Of a stretch of 64,000 nucleotides of DNA, positions 54,710 to 63,580 are shown in pieces. Every line of letters begins with the position of its first letter. The first letter of the stretch is position 1. This stretch comes from Leptospira biflexa serovar Patoc strain 'Patoc 1 (Paris)' (GTDB taxonomy: Bacteria; Spirochaetota; Leptospiria; Leptospirales; Leptospiraceae), in the NCBI RefSeq assembly GCF_000017685.1, contig NC_010602.1, positions 124,001 through 188,000 on the forward strand. Direction: 5' to 3'. The notes beneath the pieces were generated by a model. It made no database searches. It was not told the DNA's origin and was given only the letters and a program-made list of their open reading frames with translations. The translations under genes were made by a program, and so were the position numbers.

Positions 54710-56338
54710 TCAATTTGGAACAATGGTATTTAACCAATTTAAGATTTGTTTATGGGCATCGCGAACATAATTGATTTTCTTTGTTTCCGTTTTGTTCGGA
54801 AACGTTTCAATTTTAGAAAGATCTGATAACTTACCAACATAAGGGATGCCTAATTCTTTTTCTGCATAACGACCTAAAGTATCATGGATTTCTGAGATTC
54901 CAATCAATGATACTTTTTTGCCTTTCACAACGGCTTCCATCATCGTTTGCCCAAAATAAGTCAATATCCATTCGGATGAGTCCATTTCTCTCAAAAATTC
55001 CAGATACGAAATCCTAGGGATAAAGTTGATATTTGGATCCTTTGGTTTGGTTCCACCAATTCGAAGTACAAATTGGAATATGGGAGTTTGGGAATCATTA
55101 GAAGTGTTAAGGAATGGTAATAGGTAGTTGTCAATTTGTTCTGATTGTTTTTCTTCCAATTGTCCAGCATAAACTAAAAGTTTACCTGGGATTTCTTTTT
55201 GATTACTTTTGAGTTCTGATAGTGGCGAACTGAAATAAGAAAGTAAATTCTGATTTTTAATCGGATGAGAAGGATGGGGTAGAAAAAAAATAGCGTTTAG
55301 ATTGTTAGGTGGATGGTTAAGGTTATCGATGTAAAACGTATTTTGAATTGGAAATTCTGTTTCTCTTAGATCCAATATATGCGGAATTTCTGATTCTTTT
55401 TCATCAAAATGATCCATCAATTTGACTGCATATCCATTGATTTGTAAAAAAATAGATAAAGACTTACAGCGTTCAAAATGTCCGTATCCATAAAAACTCG
55501 GGTTCCCATAAAGAATGTTCACTTGTTTCTTTAAATTTTCATTTTTAGGTAAATCAAAAATCACTTGCTCCACATTGGCATTGATATCAAATAAATTTGG
55601 ATTGGTTTGGAATAGTAGGTATACCTCATCTGCTCCAAAGTTAGGATTCTTATCTCCTAAAGTGTTCCAAATATTACAAATCAATTGATAATCTTTCCAT
55701 TCATCTACGGTAATCCGAAGTTTAGAAATTTCTTTAAACTGTTTTTGAAACATTGAATCGTTTCGTTGTAAATGAGGAGGAGAAAGACGATATTGTTTAT
55801 GGATATCTGGAAATTCTTTTATATGCAACGAAACATGTTCCTTGTGCCGTTCCAAATTTGTACTATCTGACTCGTAAAACAAGGACTCTGCAGAAAAACA
55901 TTCTACTCCCATTCCCAGAGGAAGGCCTAGCATTGATAAACTATAATAAGTATCTTTAATTTCTAAAACGGCCTCATATAGATACCGAATGGAATCTATA
56001 TCAATAAATGGATTATCAGCTGTTAGCCGAAATATGTGTTCTGCCCCAAAATGTTTGCTAGCCTTTCGGAATCTATCTCTGACATCCAATTCGGAACCGC
56101 AGAAATAAAGGTAACCTCGTGAATTTAAAAATTGAATGGATTCCTCATCAGATTCTGGAATCAAAAATACGATTTGGTTTTTTTCAAAGACAGTAGAGAG
56201 GCGGCGATGGATATGATCCAAAAATGTAGAATTAGAACCTTCTGGTATTGGTTTTAGAATTTTTTTAGGAAATCTTGTGGAGCCAAGTCTTGCCTGGATG
56301 AAGGCAAAACTATTATGCGTTGAAGGTGTACCACTCAT
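54710..56338 (-). CDS. SpsF-type cytidylyltransferase / PseG-type fusion
   Basis: A 542-residue two-domain protein. Residues about 10-240 match SpsF/CMP-sugar synthetases: FAFIQARLGSTRFPKKILKPI, then FRLTADNPFIDIDSIRYLYEAV. Residues about 265-540 match PseG/SpsG-type nucleotide-sugar hydrolase or transferase domains: ILYGNPSFYGYGHFERCKSLSIFL, WILTYFGQTMMEAVVKGKKVSLIGIS. Together they suggest activation of an acidic or amino sugar from a nucleotide-linked precursor. The gene overlaps the end of the radical SAM gene by 26 bases. Flagellin or surface glycan modification is the likely context, by inference. Confidence 0.82.
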   Translation of the reverse strand: MSGTPSTHNSFAFIQARLGSTRFPKKILKPIPEGSNSTFLDHIHRRLSTVFEKNQIVFLIPESDEESIQFLNSRGYLYFCGSELDVRDRFRKASKHFGAEHIFRLTADNPFIDIDSIRYLYEAVLEIKDTYYSLSMLGLPLGMGVECFSAESLFYESDSTNLERHKEHVSLHIKEFPDIHKQYRLSPPHLQRNDSMFQKQFKEISKLRITVDEWKDYQLICNIWNTLGDKNPNFGADEVYLLFQTNPNLFDINANVEQVIFDLPKNENLKKQVNILYGNPSFYGYGHFERCKSLSIFLQINGYAVKLMDHFDEKESEIPHILDLRETEFPIQNTFYIDNLNHPPNNLNAIFFLPHPSHPIKNQNLLSYFSSPLSELKSNQKEIPGKLLVYAGQLEEKQSEQIDNYLLPFLNTSNDSQTPIFQFVLRIGGTKPKDPNINFIPRISYLEFLREMDSSEWILTYFGQTMMEAVVKGKKVSLIGISEIHDTLGRYAEKELGIPYVGKLSDLSKIETFPNKTETKKINYVRDAHKQILNWLNTIVPN

Positions 56339-57863
56339 CACAATTCAAACACGGAGCGGGGATTAAATCATGTTCACCGTTGAAACTATGGCGAAACGAA
56401 TCCAATCCTTTTTTCCAAACTTCAGACAAAGACTCAGAGAGAAGATTACCGATCATTTCTGTCTGGTTTTGTTTGCAAATAGAAACTTCACCAGATACGG
56501 AAAGGTAAATATCACGAATTAGGTGCCAACAAAAATCTCTATGAATCGGTGTAAGGTCACTCACTCTTCGTTCAGGCAACTTCCCAGCAAAACGATTGTA
56601 TTTTTGTAAGATGATTTGAATCCCTTTTTTCTCAAAAAAAGTAAAGTAAGGATCAATTTCATCTTCCACTTCTTTCATTTTAATCATTTGAACATAAAGA
56701 GAATTTTGAGGAAGGATCTTCGAAAGTGAGTCAATTGATTCTAATACTTGAGATAGTTCATTTTTTCCATACAAAGATTGGTATGTATCTTCTTTTAATG
56801 TGGTTACATTGGTTATGATACAAAGTTTTTCTTTGAGTTTTGGGTCCAAATCATTGATGAGAGAAAACAACTGATCCACATTTTTGTACAAAGCTGTTTC
56901 AATGATGAGTTCTTTGAGTTGGGAAAGTGTGAGAATTTCTTTGACTATGGCAACAAAATTTGGATGTAAAAGTGGTTCCCCATTTCCTGACAAACTAATG
57001 GTGATAGGAGAGGTTAATTCATTCTGGAATCGATTGATAATTTGTTTTGTAACATCTAACGATACAAAACTTCCATCATTTGATTTATCTATAAACTCGC
57101 GTGGACAAAATACACAGGCGAGCTCGCATCCTTTATAAATCTCCCACTCTAAATATGATGGGAAACTGCGATACAATTCAGGGTTTTGTTTTAAAATTGA
57201 AAGTAGGTTCTCATAAGGAACATCCTCCGCAATTTTTTGTAACCCTTGGATGAGCATTTTCGAACGAGGGGAATTGAAACGGAAATCCAATCGTAATTGG
57301 CGCAGATCAGGAGATTGGAAAAAAATATCCACATCGTATTGATTGATATTCTTTAGAAAAAATGAGTGAATATCGGTTGTTAGATGGTCTGGCAACGAAG
57401 TTAAAAATTCTCTAGTGATGACGGTGGGAATGAGTCCTGGTGGAATATTTTCAGAATAAGAATATTGGCTAAAAAAGTTTTTATGACGGTTCCAAATTTT
57501 TTCTGTAAGTTTAGGATCTAAGATTGGAGAAATACCGGTAAAATATAAAAAACAAACTTCATCCCATTCTGGATCTTTGAATACAGATTCAGGAAGCAAA
57601 CTTCCAATTTGTTTGATGAATTCAATTTCAGAAGGTATGGATTCGTAAAATTCAAAAAACTTTGTTTGTGATCCAGCCTCTAACATTGATTTTATTGGCT
57701 TCGAAACATTCATATGAATGTTAATATTTGGAAATACTTTATGTAGTTTTTTAAGAAACGAATCAACAAGATTCACATCAAAATTTGATTCTAAAAATGT
57801 AAGCGTTGGGCTGTCTAAATAAACAACCGCGAAACTGGGATGATATTCCTTACGGTTTGTCAT
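56313..57863 (-). CDS. Radical SAM spiro-SPASM protein
   Basis: A 516-residue protein. The first 230 residues are a spirochaete-specific region of unknown fold. The radical SAM core starts with EIYKGCELACVFCPREF, whose CxxxCxxC binds the 4Fe-4S cluster, followed by SLSGNGEPLLHPNF. The C-terminus has a SPASM-like cysteine set (HRDFCWHLIRDIYLSVSGEVSICKQN and APCLNCDEWYTF), holding auxiliary clusters. This combination agrees with the family named spiro-SPASM. Substrate unknown; SPASM enzymes often modify peptides. Its ATG overlaps the upstream stop (TAATG). Confidence 0.88.
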   Translation of the reverse strand: MTNRKEYHPSFAVVYLDSPTLTFLESNFDVNLVDSFLKKLHKVFPNINIHMNVSKPIKSMLEAGSQTKFFEFYESIPSEIEFIKQIGSLLPESVFKDPEWDEVCFLYFTGISPILDPKLTEKIWNRHKNFFSQYSYSENIPPGLIPTVITREFLTSLPDHLTTDIHSFFLKNINQYDVDIFFQSPDLRQLRLDFRFNSPRSKMLIQGLQKIAEDVPYENLLSILKQNPELYRSFPSYLEWEIYKGCELACVFCPREFIDKSNDGSFVSLDVTKQIINRFQNELTSPITISLSGNGEPLLHPNFVAIVKEILTLSQLKELIIETALYKNVDQLFSLINDLDPKLKEKLCIITNVTTLKEDTYQSLYGKNELSQVLESIDSLSKILPQNSLYVQMIKMKEVEDEIDPYFTFFEKKGIQIILQKYNRFAGKLPERRVSDLTPIHRDFCWHLIRDIYLSVSGEVSICKQNQTEMIGNLLSESLSEVWKKGLDSFRHSFNGEHDLIPAPCLNCDEWYTFNA

Positions 57864-58912
57864 TAATCTGAATTGTACTTCTCTTCTGGGTTACTGATAT
57901 TGTGTTCTTTGATATAAATTGGATCAAAGATGGTAATGGATGTATTTTTTCGAGTGGCAACGACCCATTCTTCAAATGAAGTTTGTTCCTTCTCGCGAAA
58001 CAAAAAACCTTGGATCCCTTTTCGCACTGCATCCAATGGTGTTGGTCTCATCCCTTCGATGTAAACCAAACAATATCGTTTTCTATCGTCACGGAATACT
58101 TCCGAAAATTTTCCCTGACCACCAACTTGTGCTAATACGGAAGCAGTGGTAGGTTGTGTTTTATATAATTCAAATGTAGGCACATAATTGACAAGTCCAC
58201 CATTCAATCTGTAACGAGATTCATTTCTTGGGCCTGAAGCAACAAGTTTGAAAAAGGAAGGATCTTGTAAGGATTTGTTTCGGATTTCGGTGAGTTCGTT
58301 GAATAATCGTGATTCTTCTTCGATGGAACCATTGGCCGGAGAAAATACCAGTTCACGAAACTTAAATTCATTCCCCACTTTCGCCTTGTTTTTGTTATAC
58401 CAAGATTGAACTTCTTGTTCAGAAGGTAAAGGTGGACTGACTTTGATTTGTAAAAGTTGTCCTTTTTTGATTTGGTAGGGAAGGTCATCTAACCAAACAT
58501 CGTACGGTAGATTAAATTGTGACTGGACGGATTTTTTAAATTGTTCCAAATCACTGATTCCTTGTGCTTCCATCCTCTTTTGGATTTCAGCTTCAATTCG
58601 TTTTTCGTTTACTTGAATGGATTCTTCGTCGGCAACATTGTCGACGACGGCTCGGTCAATTAAGAAGTCGATGACCTGTGAATGTAGGGATCCTTTTTTG
58701 CGGTAATTTGGAAAAAAGCGAGAAAGGTTTTTGTATCGTTCCACACCTTCTTCATAATCCAAAGTGGATATGGATTTTGGTCCAACGATGGCAAGGACAG
58801 CATTCAGCGACTCATAGGAGCCGAGTGGATTTGTAGGGACGGTGAGGGAAACGCTAACAACCGCAGCAAAAATGAAAACGAAATAACGTTGGAATCGAGG
58901 TCTCTTTTGCAT
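57863..58912 (-). CDS. SurA-like peptidyl-prolyl isomerase / foldase
   Basis: A 349-residue exported protein: signal YFVFIFAAVVSVSLTVPTNP, a SurA N-terminal-type helical domain (LIDRAVVDNVADEESIQVNEKRIEAEIQKRMEAQGI...LEQFKKSVQSQF), and a parvulin-like region (FKFRELVFSPANGSIEEESRLFNELTEIRNKSL and later GGQGKFSEVFRDDRKRYCLVYIEGMR). It likely assists folding of outer-membrane or periplasmic proteins. Placed 12 bases after lysC and overlapping the radical SAM gene start. Confidence 0.83.
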   Translation of the reverse strand: MQKRPRFQRYFVFIFAAVVSVSLTVPTNPLGSYESLNAVLAIVGPKSISTLDYEEGVERYKNLSRFFPNYRKKGSLHSQVIDFLIDRAVVDNVADEESIQVNEKRIEAEIQKRMEAQGISDLEQFKKSVQSQFNLPYDVWLDDLPYQIKKGQLLQIKVSPPLPSEQEVQSWYNKNKAKVGNEFKFRELVFSPANGSIEEESRLFNELTEIRNKSLQDPSFFKLVASGPRNESRYRLNGGLVNYVPTFELYKTQPTTASVLAQVGGQGKFSEVFRDDRKRYCLVYIEGMRPTPLDAVRKGIQGFLFREKEQTSFEEWVVATRKNTSITIFDPIYIKEHNISNPEEKYNSD

Positions 58913-58924
58913 ACGGTCATAAAT

Positions 58925-60139
58925 CTACCCGATAAAGGTAGTGTGTAAAGCTTTTACTGCGTCTTCCGCTTGGTTTTGTTTGATGACACAAGAAATTTTG
59001 ATCTCAGAAGTCGAAATCATTTCAATGTTGATATTTTTTTCTGCTAAAGATTGGAACATCTTTGCGGCAACCCCAACATGTGATTTCATTCCAACACCCA
59101 CAGCCGAAACAATCGAAATGTTTTCGTCGATTTCTGCTTTGCCGTTGCCGTGTTCTTTCGCATAAGCTTCTATGATTGGTTTTGCGGCCGTGATATCTTT
59201 TTTTGCGATGGTAAAGGAAATGGTATTGATTCCATCTCTTGGTGAGGATTGGACTATGACATCAACGATGACATCCTTGTTGGATAATTGGGTGAAAAGG
59301 TCGGCTGCGATCCCTGGTTTGTCTTTTACATCTGCAATGGTAACACGCGCTTGGTCCCCTTTCGCTGTCACTCCGCTCACTTTCATTTTTTCCATAATTT
59401 TATCCTCACTCATTACTAATGTTCCCGGTTTGTCATGGAAACTAGATCGTACGTGGATTACCACGTTGTAATTCATTCCTAATTCAACACTACGTGAATG
59501 AAGGACTCCAGCTCCAAGGCTTGCGAGTTCTAACATCTCTTCGTAAGTGATTTGTTTGTGCATTTTTGCCGTTGGGATTTTTCTTGGGTCTGCTGTATAC
59601 ACGCCATCCACATCGGTATAAATTTCACATTCGTCAGCACCGAGAGCCGCTGCGAGTGCTACAGCCGAAGTATCACTTCCCCCCCGTCCTAAGGTGACAA
59701 TATTTTCGTCTTTGTCGATTCCTTGAAATCCTGCAACGATTACCACCTTTCCCTTGTTAAACGCTTCGTCGATCCTAGAACGGTCGATCATTTCAATTTT
59801 TCCATTGGAAAAGTTGCCATCGGTTAAGATTTTTAATTGGGATCCAGTAAAGGATTGGGCTGGGACTCCTAACTCATTGAGAGCGATGGCAAGTAATGCG
59901 ATCGAAACTTGTTCTCCCGTAGAGAGTAACATATCCATTTCACGTTTCGGAGGATTTTTTGAGATTTGGTCAGCAAGGTCTACGAGTTCGTCAGTAGTAT
60001 GTCCCATTGCAGAAACAACAACGGCAACCTTTTGGCCTTCGTCGTGGTAACGTTTGATGCGTTTGGCCACGTTTTTAATTTTAGTGGTGTCACCAACTGA
60101 GGTTCCACCGTATTTTTGGACAACGATTTTCGATGACAT
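58925..60139 (-). CDS. lysC: Aspartate kinase
   Basis: A 404-residue aspartokinase (aspartate to aspartyl phosphate; lysine, threonine, methionine and diaminopimelate synthesis). Diagnostic motifs are [12 protein letters not shown] at the start, [30 protein letters not shown], and two C-terminal ACT domains ([22 protein letters not shown] and [31 protein letters not shown]) for feedback control by amino acids. It is the first gene of a minus-strand run that continues into the foldase and spiro-SPASM genes. Confidence 0.96.
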   Translation of the reverse strand: MSSKIVVQKYGGTSVGDTTKIKNVAKRIKRYHDEGQKVAVVVSAMGHTTDELVDLADQISKNPPKREMDMLLSTGEQVSIALLAIALNELGVPAQSFTGSQLKILTDGNFSNGKIEMIDRSRIDEAFNKGKVVIVAGFQGIDKDENIVTLGRGGSDTSAVALAAALGADECEIYTDVDGVYTADPRKIPTAKMHKQITYEEMLELASLGAGVLHSRSVELGMNYNVVIHVRSSFHDKPGTLVMSEDKIMEKMKVSGVTAKGDQARVTIADVKDKPGIAADLFTQLSNKDVIVDVIVQSSPRDGINTISFTIAKKDITAAKPIIEAYAKEHGNGKAEIDENISIVSAVGVGMKSHVGVAAKMFQSLAEKNINIEMISTSEIKISCVIKQNQAEDAVKALHTTFIG

Positions 60140-60241
60140 GGGTTTATGGACAGGGTAGGAGAGGCAAATCGGGAATCAAGTAGAATGAATTTTTTTGCAA
60201 CCAATCGAGCTCGGAAGACTCCAATGAGTATAGGTTATTGA

Positions 60242-61177
60242 ATGAATTCTGCATCTTCTTCGGTGGAACCTGTTGTCAAAGAACAGGCACCTTTTCTTTT
60301 TCTAGTTTTATTTTTCCTCGTCCAAGCGACTGTCTTATTGGTATTTACCGTCCCGTTTTCCTGGAATTTGGTTTGGGTTGCTGTCGGTTCTTATTTCCTT
60401 CGTATGTTCGGGATTACTGGTGCTTACCACCGTTATTTTTCCCATGCCTCTTTCAAAACATCTCGGGTCTTTCAATTTGTTTTGGCCTGGATTGGAGCAA
60501 TGTCCATGCAAAAAGGTGCCCTGTGGTGGGCGGCACACCATAGGAACCATCACAAATACTCGGATACCGAAAAGGACATCCATTCTCCGAGCAGAAAAGG
60601 TTTTTGGTATTCCCATATGTTTTGGTTTTTAAGAGATGATTACAACGACTACGAAGCAAAGCTCATCCCTGACTTTTACAAATTCCCCGAACTCAGATGG
60701 CTTGATCGTAACCATTGGATCCCACCGTTAACGTACGCGATCCTCTTGTATGTTGTTGGTGGATGGGGTTGGCTTGTGTATGGCTATGCGGTTTCGACAT
60801 TCATTTTAGGCCACGCTACATGGACCATCAATTCACTTTCTCATGTGTATGGTTCGGTTCGTTATGAATCGAGAGATACAAGTAAAAACAATGTTTGGCT
60901 TGCCTTACTCACGATGGGTGAAGGATGGCATAACAACCACCATTACTATTGTTCGTCGGTGAACCAAGGTTTTTATTGGTATGAGATTGATGTGACCTAT
61001 TACATCCTGAAAGTACTCAGTTGGTTTGGGATTGTTTGGGATTTAAAAAAACCTCCTAAAAAAGTGTTGGATGAAGGGATGAGTCGTGACCTAACAAAAA
61101 AACAAGAGAAGATGGAAGCTTCAAAAAACAGAGCTGAGGCAAAAAACAAAAAGAAAGTGGAAGTCCTATCTGCTTAA
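60242..61177 (+). CDS. Acyl-lipid/acyl-CoA fatty acid desaturase
   Basis: A 311-residue integral membrane di-iron desaturase with the three histidine boxes HRYFSH, HRNHH and WHNNHH in the order of delta-9 (stearoyl-CoA type) enzymes, four membrane helices, and a lysine-rich cytoplasmic tail. It introduces double bonds into membrane fatty acids and needs oxygen and electron donors. Divergent from lysC, convergent with the next gene at a distance of eight bases. Confidence 0.93.
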   Translation: MNSASSSVEPVVKEQAPFLFLVLFFLVQATVLLVFTVPFSWNLVWVAVGSYFLRMFGITGAYHRYFSHASFKTSRVFQFVLAWIGAMSMQKGALWWAAHHRNHHKYSDTEKDIHSPSRKGFWYSHMFWFLRDDYNDYEAKLIPDFYKFPELRWLDRNHWIPPLTYAILLYVVGGWGWLVYGYAVSTFILGHATWTINSLSHVYGSVRYESRDTSKNNVWLALLTMGEGWHNNHHYYCSSVNQGFYWYEIDVTYYILKVLSWFGIVWDLKKPPKKVLDEGMSRDLTKKQEKMEASKNRAEAKNKKKVEVLSA

Positions 61178-61185
61178 ATGACTTT

Positions 61186-61695
61186 TTAAACGCCCAATCG
61201 TTTGCGTATGTCTGCTGGGATACTTTGGATCGAATCATATCTCTTTTTTTTTCCACCCGGCAGAGATACATAATAAAAACCATTGATCATTTCTAAAAAA
61301 TAATCCTCTCCTTTTTCACCTAACGAACGATTATCAAGCTCTTTCACCATTTTTTGGTATTTGGTGGGGAGCAAATTCCAATTCATATAATTGGTGACAA
61401 CTCCTTGGTCATTGACTGTATAAGCTCCGTCTTGGTGGAGGATTTTTGTACCATTATAGTCAAAAATTTCCATCACCTTTAGGTTGTTATCTTTTGATCC
61501 TTTGGAATCTTTTTTGGATTTTCCATCAGCAGTTCGATTGGGATCGTCGGATGAGGGTCCTGGTTTGGATTTTGGATTGGAAGTTGATTCTTTTTTACGT
61601 AACTTTCCAAATAAAATTAAAAATACTCCAGCAAGTCCCAGTGCAACAAAAAGAAAAATCTCTGCTGTGGATAAATCAAATAAATAACGTAACAT
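61186..61695 (-). CDS. Membrane-anchored protein of unknown function
   Basis: A 169-residue protein with one N-terminal helix (IFLFVALGLAGVFLILFG), a charged Ser/Lys/Asp-rich linker (about 34-70), and a soluble C-terminal domain (MEIFDYNGTKILHQDGAYTVNDQGVVTNYMNWNLLPTKYQKMVKELDNRS...YYVSLPGGKKKRYDSI). I recognise no family. It begins two bases after the stop of a small lipoprotein gene, so it belongs to that minus-strand run. Confidence 0.7.
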   Translation of the reverse strand: MLRYLFDLSTAEIFLFVALGLAGVFLILFGKLRKKESTSNPKSKPGPSSDDPNRTADGKSKKDSKGSKDNNLKVMEIFDYNGTKILHQDGAYTVNDQGVVTNYMNWNLLPTKYQKMVKELDNRSLGEKGEDYFLEMINGFYYVSLPGGKKKRYDSIQSIPADIRKRLGV

Positions 61696-61697
61696 AA

Positions 61698-62006
61698 TTA
61701 TCGGAAGCTTGTTCCAATCACCTTACATGGATCAGGCGTAAATCCCTCGGTATTCCAACTTGGGCAACTGGTGAGTTCAATTGCCCGAAAACAAAGTTTG
61801 GCATCGTCAATTTTGACCCTACCTAAAGCAAGGGAACCAGGTAATTTATTGGCTCCACAGGCAGAGTTTTTGAGAGCATAATTTTCAAAAATTTTTTGAT
61901 TTCCTTCGGTGGCAGAATAAAACAAATCATCTCGATTTTGGATACAATGGAATTGCATACAACAAACAAACATTAGCAGGAAACGAGGCAAGGAATTTGA
62001 ATTCAT
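61698..62006 (-). CDS. Small cysteine-containing lipoprotein
   Basis: A 102-residue protein with an N-terminal signal FLLMFVCCMQFHC, followed by a mature part with four cysteines (SACGANKLPG, AKLCFRAIELTSCPSW, DPCKVIG) probably in disulfides. The ATG overlaps the stop of the upstream LEA-like lipoprotein gene (ATGA). Function unknown. Confidence 0.68.
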   Translation of the reverse strand: MNSNSLPRFLLMFVCCMQFHCIQNRDDLFYSATEGNQKIFENYALKNSACGANKLPGSLALGRVKIDDAKLCFRAIELTSCPSWNTEGFTPDPCKVIGTSFR

Positions 62007-62539
62007 TTTTTCAGTTTGATGCGAGAAACTTCTCGTACAGGAAGAGGTAATTTCCCAAAAACGCTATCCACTTGGACAGTTCCATAAATTTCAAACTCTG
62101 CTGATTCCCCTTTTTTGGCGGCTTCTGCAAGATGATTGGCTAAACTCAAAAGTTTGGGAAGGATAGATCCTTTTTGTTCCGGGACAAGTTTGAGAACAAC
62201 CAACGTTTCCGAATTCGGTTCCACTTCAACAGGGCTCTGGTTTTGGAGTTTTCCAATGTATTCTTTCCCATTTTTGGTCACAAGTTCGATGTCCAAATCA
62301 AATTCGTAAATGCTCACCTTCGTTGGATTGGGATTGATCACCGAAATTTGTGGGTATAAATCTAATAAGGGAATCAAAGGAAAACTAGGATTTGGTTTCA
62401 GTTCGACTCGAACATCCACCAAATCAAACTTACACGCCTTTAAACTATCTAAATTTTTTTTGGTATCGCTGATACAATGTGAAATTGTAAACGATACAAA
62501 AGCCGTGATCCAAAGGAATTGGAAACTTTTACGGACCAA
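62003..62539 (-). CDS. LEA type 2-like lipoprotein
   Basis: A 178-residue lipoprotein with signal QFLWITAFVSFTISHC. The body resembles the LEA14/water-stress beta sandwich: VRVELKPNPSFPLIPLLDLYPQISVINPNPTKVSIYEFDLDIELV, then VEVEPNSETLVVLKLVPE and LPLPVREVSRIKLK. Such domains occur in bacterial envelope lipoproteins of unknown function. The start is a TTG at 62539 that overlaps the end of the quinone-oxidoreductase-like gene by 11 bases. The next lipoprotein gene is coupled by ATGA. Confidence 0.72.
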   Translation of the reverse strand: MVRKSFQFLWITAFVSFTISHCISDTKKNLDSLKACKFDLVDVRVELKPNPSFPLIPLLDLYPQISVINPNPTKVSIYEFDLDIELVTKNGKEYIGKLQNQSPVEVEPNSETLVVLKLVPEQKGSILPKLLSLANHLAEAAKKGESAEFEIYGTVQVDSVFGKLPLPVREVSRIKLKK

Positions 62540-63509
62540 AGACTACCTTCCCTTCTGTCATGTGTTGTTTATAAAATTCTAATCCTTCTTTAAAATCTTC
62601 AAACTTAAATCGTTTGTTGATTTTGGTTTGGAAAACTGTTTTTAAATACGTCTGTGCTTCTTTTGCTTGTTTTTGAAACTCTTCCAATCCTATTTCATAG
62701 ATCCAAGAGGATAACCAAAAACCTTCGATCTTTTTGTTCTGAAACAACATGATTCCAGCATTGACCGCAAATGGTTTTTCTGACAACGCACCGTAACAAA
62801 CAATTTTTGATCCATAAGGCATACATTCCACAAGGGATTGTGCTGTTTCTCCGGCCACTGCATCGATTGCATAAGTTGCATTTAGCTTTTTAGAAATTTT
62901 ATATAAATCTTTTTGGTAGTTGGGAGAAGAGGAGTTGAGAATATTTTCTGCTCCAATGGCCAAAAGGTTATCCTCTTGTTCTTTTTTTCGCACAACATTG
63001 ATTAGAGGGATTCCTTTTTCTTTGCAGAGGCGAACCACCATTTTGCCAAGGGCACTTGCGGCGGCAGTTTGGATCATGGCTCCATGTCCTTCTTTTTGGC
63101 AACGAGAGACCATCGCCCAGGCGGTCATTGGGTTTACAAAAAAACTAGATCCTTCGTCCAGTGTGACACCATCCACTAACGGCAAACAGTTGTCTTCTGT
63201 TGTGATCATATATTCGGCCCAAGACCCATCATTTTGTGGGGCAACACAAGAGACAGACATTCCCACTTTGAGTGTTTTGATTCCTGATCCGACTGCATCC
63301 ACGATCCCACTCGCTTCAAATCCTGCAGAAACAGGTGCCTTTTTTTTGAATCCGTACAATCCACGAATGAACATTAGGTCAGATGGATTGATGGGCGAAA
63401 GGTGGATTTTGATCCTTACTTCGTTCTCTTTCGGGGTTGGAATTTCTTTTTCACGGAGTTCCAATTGTGGTTCGGATTCATCGTATTTGAGAATGGTGAC
63501 TGCTTTCAT
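62529..63509 (-). CDS. Zinc-type / quinone-oxidoreductase-like dehydrogenase (MDR)
   Basis: About 326 residues beginning MKAVTILKYDESEPQLELREKEIP; an in-frame ATG at 63527 and the open frame to 63590 are alternative starts. It belongs to the medium-chain dehydrogenase superfamily: IHLSPINPSDLMFIRGLYG, GFEASGIVDAVGSGI, and the nucleotide-binding AMIQTAAASALGKMVVRLCKEKG (AxxSALG in place of GxxGxxG). No structural-zinc cysteine cluster is seen, as in quinone oxidoreductases and enoyl reductases. Substrate unknown. Confidence 0.85.
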   Translation of the reverse strand: MKAVTILKYDESEPQLELREKEIPTPKENEVRIKIHLSPINPSDLMFIRGLYGFKKKAPVSAGFEASGIVDAVGSGIKTLKVGMSVSCVAPQNDGSWAEYMITTEDNCLPLVDGVTLDEGSSFFVNPMTAWAMVSRCQKEGHGAMIQTAAASALGKMVVRLCKEKGIPLINVVRKKEQEDNLLAIGAENILNSSSPNYQKDLYKISKKLNATYAIDAVAGETAQSLVECMPYGSKIVCYGALSEKPFAVNAGIMLFQNKKIEGFWLSSWIYEIGLEEFQKQAKEAQTYLKTVFQTKINKRFKFEDFKEGLEFYKQHMTEGKVVFGP

Positions 63510-63580
63510 CTCATCCCATTCACTCATGTAAAATCTGCTTGCCAACTCTTTCTTTTGAAGGAAATTACTTTGAGTCCCCC

